Assembly (NCBI GenBank): GCA_964023205.1
Contig: OZ026833.1
Span: 36,124,366 to 36,188,365, forward strand
Reading direction: 5' to 3'
Length of the DNA stretch: 64,000 nucleotides
Source: Lutraria lutraria
Taxonomy: Eukaryota; Mollusca; Bivalvia; Venerida; Mactridae
How positions within the stretch are numbered: the first letter of the stretch is position 1; each line of letters opens with the position of its first letter. The position numbers and the translations under genes were made by a program. Under the pieces are notes generated by a model that did not search any database, was not told where the DNA came from, and saw nothing but the letters and a program-made list of their open reading frames with translations. Shown here in pieces: positions 13,101 through 28,100 of the stretch.

Positions 13101-16100
13101 CAGGATTTCAAAATAGGCAAAGCAGAAAGAACTCAATCAAAGTTTCCCATCTAGATTAGATAAGAAAAGTGCCTGTAGACAGAGAACATAGCTACAGTCT
13201 ACAGTAATTCCTACATAAGAAATGAAAACTAAAATATTTAGAAAGTTGAAGAATCCCAGATGAAAACTAAAATAAATATAAATTATAATTGCATGATGTT
13301 GTGCTTCTATTATAATACCCAGGTTGCATCATTCCTTGATAAGAGTAGAAGTGCGAAGTCTACATTCAATTTCACAGCCACACAGTCTACCTAATATCTT
13401 TAAAAGCATCACTGATTCCACTAATAATTATGTTTCCCATCTAATTTCATGAATAATAGGGAAGAACAATAACAGAAGTTGAAAATGCTATCCATGGTGC
13501 ACAATGAGTTAAATAAGCTGTCAGATCTTTATTGCATTTTTTCTTAAAAGTTTCACAAAAAAGGGAGCACATTGACAGACAGGGTTGTGAATCTGTTACA
13601 ACATATCATTTAATTATTTACGAGCTCCATGGCAATGAAATCTGATAACAGTCATGTATGAGGGTACCAAAATTAAATGCTCACACACCCCTATGGAACA
13701 TAACAACAAGACAGGATTTTCCCACTGTTTCTAGACAGAATTAAGCAGATTTCATTGGCAAAAGAAACAAAACCACAATGAATCATGGGATTTGAAAATG
13801 GAATCAATAAATCAAATTTCTGATGTAAATACTTTAAGTACTAAGTTTATCAAAATATCTCAAAAAGATGATTTCTAACATCGCTGAGTCATCTTTACAG
13901 CATTGTGTAATATTCTAACTTCCTAGACATTCTTGTACAATGGTATGGTCTAGCTGTGTTAATACTTAACTGTTTGCATTACTTTAAATGGTCAAATAAT
14001 GTCAGAACATGTTCACCACAAACAATTTGGCAAGTTTAGTTAACCAAACACACCAGACTATTTGATTAACTTTGCCCAAATCCAACAAAAATATTGACCA
14101 TCAATGTATGTAATTCAGGTAAACATTGTATGAACACTTGTTATATAATTATTCCTTTTATATATTGTTGACAGCAAATTTTCAAAATTCACACAATGAC
14201 AAGCGATTTTCTTTGATCAAAACAAGTCATGGGAAAACGCTAATTACCAAAGTTTACAAAGTAAAACAATATATAAAAAGATGAAAGGTCAATGGATTAC
14301 TTGATGTGAATTGCTCATCAAACAATCTTTTTGATATTTAGTTGAAAAGAAATCAATGTAGAGAATTAATTTGAGATAAGTACATTAATAACTTCAGATC
14401 AGAAAAAATAATGTAAGAATTTGAGATCAAAGAACAGTTATAAATATAGTAGTAACACATTTGAAATTGTCTTTGAAAAAACAACAGCATTAAATTATCA
14501 CTTTAATACAGAAATTTGCATACTCTAGACAGATTTTACTGCTAATAAATACAAATACAACACACTACAGTACAACCGCTGTAGAGTAACACCCAGTGGG
14601 AGCTGCAAATACAGAGGTTAAATTTATAGTAAATATCCGTTTAAGGGAATTTTGAAGGTGTTGTTATTGAGAGGTTGTTGCTCAACAGACTCAGGGCCGC
14701 TCTGGAGAGGTTGTACTGTTGTACTAAAAATAATGAAAAACTCTTAACATAATACATGGCATTAAGGCAGATCCATTATAATAGACCACTGGGATCAAAT
14801 GGCCACAATTGAATGGTTTTTCCTTGTACATGCTAAGTTCCCAATCTTCCAGACTTGATCTGGACATTTCCTATGAGGCATTAGGTTAATTGAAGGCAGG
14901 TTCACTGGGATTAGAAGACCATAAGAAAGTGGAAAACATGCATAAAGTATAATGATTTATGTCCAAAAATAAGGAGGAAACATTTATTAACAAACAGTAC
15001 ATTTTAGAGATTCTAGCTCTCATTGTCATAGCAACAAACTCATGATTTTTTTGGTTTTGGCTCGGGGAGAGGGGGGGGGGGGGGAGTTGTTAGACAGGAT
15101 CACTCTGCTCTCCTTTACACACATTTTTTAGCCTTATCAAGGAAACACTTCTAAAAAATTGTGAAAATAAATCAATTCAGCCTTTTCTGTGTCACATATT
15201 TTTACTAAAATGTAAACTAAGTATAAAGGATTATCACAATGCAAGCCATTACTAAAATCCATCAACATACATTTTAGCTTACAGCTTTATGGGACACATT
15301 ATACTAATGTTGATAATAGAGGGCCGCAGTAACATATGTACATAATTGTTACATTATAATGTAAATTTTTTTGTGACTTCAATACATTTATACGAAGTGA
15401 CGCGGGAAACATATAAAATAGGTAAATTAAACATTATTACAGCAGTAAAATTCATTCCTAAAATTTGATAATTTGGTTTATCACAAGTTTATGATTATTA
15501 TGTTATCTGTTACCAAGTTAGTGATATGTGATGCCTGACACAAGTCAGATTTAAGTATGGCCATGAATCCAGTTTACAGCTTTAAGAATTCCAACCATAT
15601 TTCATTAAGAGCAAAAAAAACCTTTTAAACAAGACTTGCCATGAACGGTACCAACGCTTGGCTCTTCAATGAAATCTATCCACCTATGAAGGTTCATGTT
15701 GCTACATGTACCGGTACCTCTTATAGATTCTGAGTTATGAGCTACATTAAACGTTTTTGCACGACGCAGACCTCGCAATGACACAATTACAGCTTGACCT
15801 CTTCTTCGAAAACAGATTAGCTAAAAATCTATGAGTTTCATCAAAGATTTTTTTCTTCAGGGTGTATTATTCAGGGGTGTGATTCAGGGTGCAGAACAGT
15901 AAGAGTGGAGCTGGGCAATAGCCATAGTATGATATACAACCATGAAGCATTGTAGATAATAGAATAATTTAACAGACACAAGCATCAGTAATTTTACTGG
16001 CAATTGCAATGCATTAACATTTGTTCAACAAGCATCTGAGGAGAAATAGCTTACCTCCCCTTAATACATCTTAAACTGAACCAATAGATTTACACATTTT

Positions 16101-19100
16101 ACAAAAAGGACACCCATGATCATGTAATCGGTAGCAATCTGCAGACATACAGAAATATCAGCTCCCCTGTATATTGAAAATAGTATGATGGTAATGTCCT
16201 GACAAAAAATAGGCCAACATTTAACTGATCTATCAAAATCCTTAACAAACAAAAATGCAGTATTTAATGTTCAAATGATACACAAAATAAATGAAAAATA
16301 AAAAAAACAGTATTTATAATTTAATGGATATCAATGCCGAATGCGTAATCCTACTCTAAGATTATTGGATTTTCTTAATACGTAAAATAAAAAATATGTG
16401 TGATTGACATTTCATGACCATGGTCCAGTTTATTGGAGGGAATTTTCTGATAATGTCGTAGGAACTGACAATGAAAGTATTTATCGCCAAAAACAAACAT
16501 TTATAGAATGGAAAGACTGGATTAACGTAAAACTGAAAGCCAGCTTAACCATGGGCTAATAAAAAGTTGTACTAAAATATTTTCATTCAATACAATCCTA
16601 TAGTATTGATCATTTCAATAAATAATTAAACTGCAGAGATTATAATCATGATTGTTTATAAACTGTGTACAGTATCATATAGTTTAGATAATCTCAGTCA
16701 ATCATTAATGCCGACAAGTATATATTCAAAAATCAATAAACAAGTTTTGGTAAATATCATGTGTACAAATCAATAAAGATAAAAAATCACCAAACATAAA
16801 AAACACGAAATTTTTCATTTTTTTATATGTGTACAAATTAAGCAATCCAAGATATTTTAGAAAACAATTATTTTTTGTCGCAATTTAAATACTCAAATGA
16901 TGAGGTATACAATAAATCTTATGAAAAATCATAGAGTATATTTACTAATAACCCCCCAGATTCATTAAATTTCATAAAATTTTCTGGATCCATGGATATA
17001 ATTGGATGGATTATTAAGCAATTTATTTTGTGAGTTTCAATGATTGATATTTTCCCAACTAACTTAATTTCAACTAACTGCTTAGAAGAGGAGCAGTTAT
17101 CAGTGTATTTAACTTCATAATTGAACATTTGTTTTCATCAAGTTGAGCAGTGTTGAGATTGTACACATAGTTTTAAACACTTCATCAGTCTTAATTAACA
17201 GAGCCTAGAGTCATGCTGTATATAATCAAATTTTGATTTTCTAAAAACACAAAAATGAAGAGCAAAGATAGTCTTCTCACATAAAATAGGTATGAAATAT
17301 TGCTTTAATTTAATCCATGTGTGGGCGGATAACTAAGTTGATGACTTCAACTTAAGTTACATTTTTTTAGTATTTGTGAAACCTCACGTTTCTGACCACC
17401 TCAATATTAATATCCTTATAAAACCTACTTATTTTCACACAGACTTTCAACTTTTACTCGACTTCAACTTGATTTAATGAAACTACAGTCAAACCTGTGA
17501 ACGAAGGCATGTGACCCTTGTGAAGGACATATTTATGTGCCACGCCTTTATTGACAGGTAGCTTTTATTTGGGGGGTCATTATGTTCTCAATAATCAATG
17601 ACGGTTTATTCACAGAGTGGCCTTTATTCAGAGGTTTGATAGCAAGTTCATTTCATGACCGAATCATTTTGGCCTGAGTAAGATTGAGTACAAGGCAATC
17701 ATTCATCATACCTTCATACAAATAAGATTACAGTACCACACATTATGCACAATCATTCTACACCATTGAGGGTCAAAGGAAAGTTAAAAAGGTACCATTG
17801 TTAAAGTATCATAAATACGCCAGACCAATTAATCATTTCTATAATTCAAGCAGTTTTCTTATTATCTGACCGATGAACTCCCTTAAATATTTTCAAATTT
17901 CACAAGTATGAAAAATTACAGTATTTGAAGAAATAAGTACAAGGTCTTATTGTGTGTCACCATAATGATTTATAGAATTGAGCGTGTGAGATTTTGCGAT
18001 AACAGAAATATCAGAATTTCGATGCACAATGTACATAGTAAACAGAAATGGATTGAAAAAAAAACTTGAAAATCCAGAGAATTATAAAAAATCGTCAACC
18101 TTTTGTTCACATGGCAAGTCAATTTTAACAGAAATTATAATTTCACAATTATGATACGAGTTAAATGGTGAAAATATGTCATGAAATTATCATTGGCAGA
18201 CAGAAAACTATTTAATATCATTGAAAATCTACAATAGAGATATCAAGTTGAGTGGCCAGTTTGTTTATAAAATACTTTTTATCTTGACATCATCAAAATT
18301 TATGATAAAAAATATCTAAGTAAATTATAGAGAAATTACTATGATTTCAAAATTGGTGTTAAACCTTAATTTCACTAAATATCAAAATAATTGGGAACAA
18401 TCAGTGCCAAATATTTGAAAACCACATTAATAAGATAAGTGTAATAAGTAATTTTAGCATACTATTGGAATTGGGCTAAATTGCGAAAACAATTAACATT
18501 TTAATGGACATAATTTCCATTACACTAACTAATTATTTATACTTATACTAATACTAAAGGTGTGGAATGAATCAAAATGTTAAATTAGTATAAATGAAAT
18601 ACAAAAAAAATCACAAATTTCAAAGTAGCTGTATAATCTAGTAAACTAGTTGAAAAAAAATAACATCAATTCAAGTGAGAATAATTTGATACAATTAGAA
18701 TTCCTTTTAGACATTGTGTAGCCAAAAATGAAGCACACAATATTTTATGTTACCATTTAAGGTAATAAACTGTTCAATGAACCATGTTGTCCGTATGTTG
18801 TTTAGTACAATTTAGCCATAAATAATTTCAGATTCCGCTAATGACTCAAGGCAATATAATTTTTCAAAAAATATATTCAGAATTTTTCTGAGGAGATTAA
18901 TTAATCATAGGACATCCGAGATCCAGAAAAATGAACAAAAATATGTACGAACAATAATTTGTTGGCTTCCTTGGGGGACAATTGCTTGTTTGAAGTGATC
19001 TGTAATTGTATGTTTCCCTGTACAGAGTCAACATTGATACTGATGTACTTTCTGATAAGGAATGATATACGACAGTCAGCTGGTTAGAAAGTAGAAAAAC

Positions 19101-22100
19101 TACAAATAAAAACATCTCAATTTTGTTACCTTTGTATCTCAGGTGAATAAGTGTGTGATTTAATACTAGAAATCTTAGTTTTAAGTGACAAAAAAATTTA
19201 GTCATTATTTCTGTTTGCATTAATTTAGCATGACTTCAGAAAATATCAAAGTCCATTTATCATATAAATCATACTAGTTCATTTAGTGACTCAAATATTT
19301 GCTTAACTTACCGGTAAATTGGTATTAAGAGAAATTAATGGATCATCCTACAAGAACCATTCCTGATTTATTCAAGAGCATGATACATAAAAGTTCTATT
19401 AAGGTTCAAATTTTACATTCAAACACAGTTCTGAAACAAAACATAACGTTATTTAATGGAACAAGTTATTATTCTAGAACAGTACAGTATTCGTAAACAT
19501 TTATAATGTAAATTCTTCAAGGAGGGACTCTTTATCTAATCAATCCCTTTAAAAGTCACTTACAAAACATTTGGGTGGTGCTCATGGGATCCCTTATCAT
19601 TTTCAGCTATATAGAGTGTCCATTATAAGGAGACTAAATAACATGTTGTTTTTGGGCTCACACTGTGCTGCCATTTTAGGCCTAACATCATCATTAAACA
19701 TCATCACAACAATGCACTTTAAAACCTCTGTTTTAAGCTAGATCAGCATAAAATTATCATCTATTAACTTTCAATATTTTAGTTTCCTGGTCTTTACCTT
19801 CCTAATCTTAAAACTATTATAAACAAATATTTTATCAGAACCTGATATGCACAAATAACAATCAAATACCCACAATAATCTAGAAACAATGGGAGATCAA
19901 GATATAGAATGTAATTCTTTCAAATAATTTTTATCTATAGAATATAAACTTCCTTGAAGTTAGACTATCATATTGCCCAATTATAACCAAGCACAACCAA
20001 TCATAATGTCCAAGCAAAGGATAACTCACAGTAAGAAATAACAAAAATTAGAAAACACCCCATTCGAGAAAACCTCTAATATTCCGACTGGTTTTCCGTG
20101 TGTCTTTTAATAGATGTCAGGTTTTAGTCACTCAAAATAGCTGCACTTATGAATTATTGTCTTAAAAGAAATTATTACATGAGTGGTGTCAAATTTAATT
20201 TTTTAGCTCAAGAACCGAAACCTAGAAGCAAAAGGTCCATGATCTCTCCATTTGAAGATCAAACGGGCAGGCTTAGTTACAAACTAGAATGACAAGATAG
20301 ATTTTCAAACTAAGTTTTCAATAATATCACCAAAGACTAGTAAATATACTTCCTGTATTTCTGTATTGTCTTGTCACGCATAATTCAAATTCTTTATCAT
20401 CTTGAAAAGTTTAGAAGAAAATCTGACTTGACAGCAAGACCATTACAAGGAGATGGTTGCCACATTATCAGTGGCGTGAAGCTTCCAGTAAGTCAACCAT
20501 AGAACCACCATAGATAAATGAATTCTTATTATTGATGAGCTTAGGAAACTAACTTAATGGAACCAATGTCATATAAATATTGATGACTGTTTTGCATGCA
20601 AAGCAGATTTCCTTTCCCCAAAGAAATGAGTATAATGTGCTTATTCAGAGAAAATCCTCCAGAACGAAAAACGAACAAGAAAGATTTAGGAGTTGTTTCA
20701 TGGGAATACTAAAAGCTTGGTTGTCACATCTTATGCAATTTAATGACACATTTTAATGACTTTCCAAAAGTATTTGGAACTAGTTTTGCCGTGACAAAAA
20801 GTAGCATAAGACATTATATGGCAAAACAATGTTCTCAGCTTTTAAGTCTTAATAAAATATACATGGAGATGATCGACTTACATCGTATTCCGAATATAAA
20901 TACAAGAAAAAAATCTAAAACTTTTAGTACATAAACTTTTCTCTCTTTAGCGCAATCCATCAAATACTTTACCTAACGTAGACAAGAAACCAGGACCACC
21001 AAATTTCAAAGCAAATAGAACATAAAATTTGACTGTCACTTGGGATTTTAGATCAGGCACCCAAAATGTTGATCGGATTAGGGTTATCTTGAAAACTAAA
21101 TTCTCAATACATACTGAATGCTATAAGGTGAAAATGTTTACCTGATTAATGGCAAACAAATTTTCGCATTAATCTAAGCGTAACTTCAATTTCTGATATT
21201 GTTGTAATGTGATTGAAAAGGGGAACAATAAAGCCTGGTTGCCAAGTGAGGCATAATAATGTACTGAGTGATTATAATCGACAGTTTTAGATAAGCGAAT
21301 GTATATGAATTGCCTACGTTATAGTGAATAAAATATTCTTAACATGACAGTTAAAAGTTGAACAAAATACATCCGTTGCTTACCACAAAACCTAACACTA
21401 TCTTAAAACAACCATTAAACTCTCTCCGTATCTAGAATTTAACATGCTGAAGGTCCTAGGTGTCGACATCATGCAATTAAAAAACATCATTTACAGATGT
21501 CATCAACTTAAACGAACACGTTTCCTCGCAAAGTAATGAGCAAAAAGAAGAAACCTACGATCTTCTAAAATTTCATTGCAAAATTTAATTTATCGTTAAA
21601 TTCAAAATATAATAACATATTTAGAACATAATTCAAACTTTTACTTCAGAAAAAAAGATTAACACATTTTAAATGTTTAAGAATTCTTTATATTTAAGTT
21701 CATTGCTTATGTCATGACGTTTTTGCCTCTACTGACTCCATTTTTAAAAGCTGTAGTTTAACAATTAATTCACGAATGTCTAAAATATTGAAAATTAGTT
21801 TTTGTGAATAAATTAAATTTGTTTTGTTAAAATTACTGTAAAACTTAATAAAATACGCCCAAACTACCAGACTCAGAGGATATATATTATGAAAGCATAT
21901 TTGCATGCATGTTCATCATGAAAATGTCAAGGTAGATAATTTTTTTCTGAAGAAATTTAGTCACCGCAGTACAGACTTAAACCTTAGCATGGATCTATTT
22001 AATTGTCAATGGATGGCGCTTGCACTGTGAGTGCAGAAATGCACTATAGTGGTTGGCATGGTATTAAACCTTAAGGAATACAACAGTTTAGTCAAATTGT

Positions 22101-25100
22101 TGGTAATTTAAAACTTAATTGAACAAAAATTGAAAATTAAGACTTGCAATATCACAACTCTGCACCAACAATGTAACGCTCACTGTGAGTAAGGTAAGTT
22201 GCCAATGATCTTTAAAAGCTTAAATGCATTAAATTTGATCGATTGATTCTTATCTTGGTTGGATAAATATTACCAAATAAGAGAAGTTGAGTTTATGTTT
22301 TTAATCCGAGGATATCGATAAGCACATTGCGCTGTGGGAATAAAAGTACACACTGTCTTTCAGGGGACTTCAATATTTGATGGTAAACATTTCGATAAAT
22401 TAGTAGTAACACAAAAGGTCGTCCAAACTTGCACTTATTATACCTTTTATTTCATTTGTCTCAAATTTGTTTTTGAGCATAAAAGTATATTTCAGTATAT
22501 CGTCAATGCAACACAAAAAACCTAAATTATTTTCCCTAACATCAATGTAAAAGCTTTTTTGTCAGACCAACGGCTATAATTAAACAAGCTTTGAAGTGCT
22601 GGATACTTTATGAAATGTGATCCCATACAAAATAAGGTCTCAATTCTTTATTAATGACTTAAGAAAAAATGCACTCTTTTCACCATACACCGAACGTTCA
22701 AATACTAATTTCAATGGATAGACAATGTAAACATTCGCAACAGACATATATTTTACATTAACAAAAAAAAAAACAGAATTGCTTTCTTTTGACTAAAATG
22801 TAATCCAGGGGGTATGATTGTTACCCAAAGGTGTTTGTATAATCTATCACTAAAAAAAATATACAAAAAAGAGTAAAAACTGAATGCATTAACCCATCTA
22901 TGTTATAGCTATCATTCTGTACCAAACATAGGAGGACTTTTTGTGGGGGTTCATTTAGTCCAAGTGCACTTTTTGTTCAGGACAATACAGTCATGACAAA
23001 AAATATATTATACAAGTGCTTATTAAGAATGAAATATTGAAAGCAATGCATTTTGCCCTGAGCATCGTTCACAATAATACTTTTGTCCAACAGGTACTTA
23101 AAATTTACCAGAAGAAGCATGCCTTGAAATAAACACAGGAATTTAGATGTTTCAGCAAAGATAAGACAAGCAGGATGAGCCTTTAAAAACACTTTAAAGA
23201 TATTTCTTTCCACATATTATCTGATGAGACACACTTGAAATGACTTTTAACTTTGTAAGTTTTGAAAATGATTCTAAATGAAATTTCAAGTGGATGGCAA
23301 AGATTTTACGATTATAAGACTTGTTTTTAAAATGAAGTTATCATACATATCAAATTGTATGAAGACAGACACAGGTGTTTGCATGGACAAAAATAAACAT
23401 GACTTTTGTACAAAAATTCTGTAACTTATCTCTTTGGCCTATAAACTGAAGAATACAAGTAGATAGTTCACCAATAATACATTTTGTAAGAACTGAACTT
23501 AACGGTCATATTATTGATCAACATTATTATATTAAAAATATAATAGCATTCTGTTGAAAAAATCAACAACCTAATTGAATATCTGAGTATGTTAGACGAA
23601 TGAAAATCTCTGCTATCATACATAATCTCCAGTATATGAATCTAAAGACTAATTCTCAAAACAAAATTAAATCTAACTAAGATTAACACAAAAAATATTT
23701 TAAAATATATAGCCACTGTGAGTAATGCATGTATGGATCACGTAGAAATATTTTTAAAAGCAGAACTTAATAAGAACTTCAATTTATGATTAACTCATAT
23801 ATACCCAGATCCCACCTCTTTAAACCACACCCTTCCATGAAGAAAGGAACATCCATTTCTAATTTAATGTTGATACAGGTCGATACAATGGGCCAATTTA
23901 ATGCAATTAGAATCAAATAACGACCACTTTTGTTCAGTCCAAGAAACTGTCTGAAAACAAGCAATAATTTTATAAAGAAAATCAGAATAACTTGCATACC
24001 AACATTTGTTGAAATTCATCAAGTTTAAAATCTATGAATAAAATCAATTAAGGTATCATAATAGAACATGGCGCTACCAGTAAGTGAGAGAAATAACTGT
24101 TTATCTTTGATTTCAACTGGTAAACGTCCTCATATCATTTGTCAATAATTTTCCTACTTTGCCAAGTCTTATATATAAAGGCACCCATGCTTGAAATTGT
24201 TCAAAATTACAAGGGAACTGGTCCAAGAAATCTGTCTGCAGGTATATTTGTTTTATCTCGAATAGATAAAATGTAAGTAAACTATTTTAATAAGAAACTG
24301 GAAAGACAAAACATAAGTCCAAAAAACATTTCTGAGTATGAACTTTAAAAACAACATTGAAATTGAAACGAGAATTGAAAACGTCAAATTGTGTTTAGAC
24401 TCTATCAAATATTAAAAGGCTAAAAGCTATATATAAATGAACAAGTGTGTATGAAAAATTGAATACTCTGAAATTTGACATAATTATGTAAGCGACATAA
24501 AACAATTTCCTTGCTGACCTGCTTTGTAAAATCAATACCAAATCCTATTGTTTCTACCAACCAAGATAATTTTGGTCTTTTAATATTTCGTGCCAATAGT
24601 TTCATATGAACTGCATCTCCAAATTATAAAAACTTATTTGATAAAAAAATCTACACATTTTTCTGGATGTTCCAGAAACCAGCAATTCTTTTTCTTGCCC
24701 TATAGCTCCCTTGAGAACCACAACCTTGGCGATAATTGTTCTCTACTTACTGAAATCTAATCTCAGATTGTATTCAAATTATCAAGTTAGATTCAGTAAT
24801 TGTATTAATTGAAGCGATTAAATAAATATGGAATCTAAGGCGCATTCAACTCTATTCAATGTCAATGAATAAACAAGCTACCTGCTTGCCTTACATTTTG
24901 CTCATGAAAAGCCAGTACAATTTTTTTTCAGAATATAAAATATCACGTCAGACAGAGAAGACCTATCATGACAGATCATCAGATGTTACAAATTAAAGGT
25001 AGCTCAGACATGACAAAGCACAGAACACCACGTAAAATATAACCATCCATGGCAGTCTTTCATTTATACTAAAAGATATTTTCATTTTAGCATGTTTTAA

Positions 25101-28100
25101 TAGTTCCCTTTCAAATCTTCGTTCAAAATATTTTGGGTTACAAGCTCCGAATACAAAATTATTAAAATGTAAGAATACACCCACAATTGAATCATACTAT
25201 CAGGATAAATTACCATCATTATTATGAATTCACTTTAATACCCTATAGTGATCATCAATTTGTGAAATCTTTTCAGCTGTAATACAATGGTGCTTATCAC
25301 ATCAGCATACTATGGCCAGAGAGATTTTAAATTTAAAAAATAAATGTAAGACATACAACACACATTATAATAAACTTGTAATATGATAACACGAGATCAA
25401 ACACATCAAGCTGAAATTAACCCTATCCATTTCTCAGTTCATCGATGTAGACCAGTTAATGTAAACAGAAGCCCCAGTATAAGTCCTCATTATAGAGTTA
25501 AACATAATATAAGTAGGAGTACACCATATCAGGAACATAAAATCCCTTCAAAGCAAAATGCCTGTAACTCAATATAAGTCCAGAACAATTTACAACATTT
25601 AATTGATAGCACTGAAGGAACAGCAAAAGACCTTAAAGACACAAGATACAGCCAGAGTTCATTACCTTGTAAGATCATGAGAGTCATAACACATCTCTGA
25701 ATGATTCAAGTTCAAAGATACAAGGGGTAATGACACAGAACCATGTAATTTATGAACTTAATGAAACAAACCTAGATAGAAAGGTGAAAGAGTGGCTAAT
25801 GAGTGAAATAGACAACATGAAAGCGAAGATAAATGATCCACTTTGTGAAGAATACATGGTTAATAATACCAATTAATGACTATAGAAGAGAAGTGGCTGA
25901 TACAGATATTAATGAAGTAAGCAAAGAGTCAATGATGATGACATTGGTGAACATGACGGTGATAGAAATATGGATATAAACTATAAATACAGATAATTAT
26001 TGGCAATTATAAGACAATATAAGATCTAGGAAGTTGATTATTATATACTCAAATAATGTATGCCTGGACTGTTATAATGGAGATGATGATAATGGTGTTG
26101 TGGGTAGAGTTGATGATAACAATATTGATAATGATGTCAAAGACGGTGATGTCAATATTGACGGTGTTGAAGTTAAGTCAAATGACAAAGGTATATGTGC
26201 TATAGTTGACCTTGCAGGAGATGATGGTAACATGATGAAGCAGGATGAGAATGTAACAACAGATGGTCAATGAAAATAACATGTCTTCATTTCAATAGCA
26301 AAAAAAGAATATAGGAGAAGTAGTATATAAAATTATGGGAGACAAATTAAACTGAAATACACAACTTCTCACAATTCATCAGCCACAGGATAGAACTATT
26401 TTTCACTAGGGGTTCTAATTTTCCGGAAAACCAATATTTTCCACTCAGTATTCTGGGGGTATAGTGACCATTATAGATCCAACCATTAGAATATAGGTAA
26501 CACTTATCTTTAACTGATGAAAGATCACCACCAATTACTGTGACATGACAAATATTATTCTTACCTGAAAATAGATAAAACATTATATAAGATAAGAAAT
26601 AACAAAATATAAGTTCATGCAGACATTCATCAATCAAAACATAAGGGAAAAAACACAATGTACAGGGAAAAAATGAGCTTATTCAGCCCTCTCTCATTAT
26701 ATTACCCCCCCCCCCCCCCTCCATAAAAAATACTTTATCTGAATACTCAGAACCTATGGTAATTGCCTTGACAAACATGACAATTATGTTAAAGATCATC
26801 AAACTGCAATCTATCTTCTTGTATGGCATATTATAGCTACTCTAATTTAGAATTCAAGTCTAGAGTTTCAATCAACATCTTTCTATACATTTTGTAATGC
26901 AAATTGGGCAAAAAAGTCAACAAGAATCAATGGTAAATGATATTTAAAAGACTGCTGAATATTTAGTTTAGAACATACAATCTTACATAGCTAATGTCAG
27001 TTACGCAAGTGTAAGAAAGAAACATTCAAAAGAAGTCTTTAGCATTGTATGCAGTACATTAATGCTTAAAAAATGAAATTTGTATGCTTTCATTAAAACA
27101 CCTATTAGTTTAGATATTAAGCAAAATGCTGTGTCATTTATACATTAATTAAATATGTTTCTGCAGGGACAATGAAATAATGAAAAATTTGATATTTTTT
27201 TTACTGAAAATGCAATTAAAATGGTATTAAAAGTCTGTATGTCATAATTGTCAATAATCATAGTCTTATATCATTAAAAAATGACCAAAAACATGTCACC
27301 AAAACTTAGGATTAATTAATTAATAAGCACTTTAAACATTTTTTAACATAAAAAAATGGCATATTTGCAGACAGAAACGCTAACAATTTTTGTACATTAC
27401 GTATACATATTTGCATGTAATCTATGTAAGCCAAATGAAGATATTCAAATGCATTGGCTTGAGCAAACTGCTTTTTAAACACCTTTTACTGCAAAATAAT
27501 TTGCTTACCATATATCAAATCATCATGATACACAAACTATTTAGTACCCGAGGAATACCCGATCCTCACAAATGGTATCAACAACGACACAGAGCTGACA
27601 TAACAATCATTATTTATGAGAGATGACAATCAACTTTGAAACCAAACCCAGCGTCACCATTAACATGAAGGTATCTATGAACCAACTTATACCCACAAAA
27701 AAACTGCCTTTTCACACTTACTACAGTTTATAAAACCAAAGAAATTGTTATTATATCCAGTTACATGTCTACCTTCAATTTACAACCAAGAAGTATATAA
27801 TCAGCCATGTCAAAATGATAGATTAATGTTCATCAAGACGTATAACAATACAATATTTTTTGAACATCAAACAAACAAACCAGTAAATTAAGCATTTTTG
27901 GAGAAATAGCTAGTATTCATTTTTGTCTTCAACATTTTTTTCATCAAATCATTTTGTACTAAATTTGTATTATCAGCCAGTTTGTCCTCAAAGTTGAGAT
28001 ACAAATTATATACTAAAAAAACATCACAATACAAAGCAGACTAGACACCTAACACAATTAATCTACATTATAAATGCAATCTGCATGATACAAACAATTC

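Larger units (their letters stand above)
11158..25382. other. Intron sequence, repeats only
   Basis: Apart from the homopolymers, the hairpin and the two MITE-like elements listed, I see only AT-rich sequence. Frames such as 12918-13154 (plus, 78 aa) and 19220-18897 (minus, 107 aa) lack any domain, splice context or codon bias that I can recognise. Confidence 0.55.

Noticed and set aside
18897..19220. 107-aa minus-strand frame
   Set aside because: Hydrophobic, composition-driven peptide with no motif, splice context or neighbour logic.
26034..26273. A calcium-binding or acidic secreted protein
   Set aside because: The D/N richness follows from degenerate GATGATAAT-like low-complexity DNA; no EF-hand or other spacing is seen.
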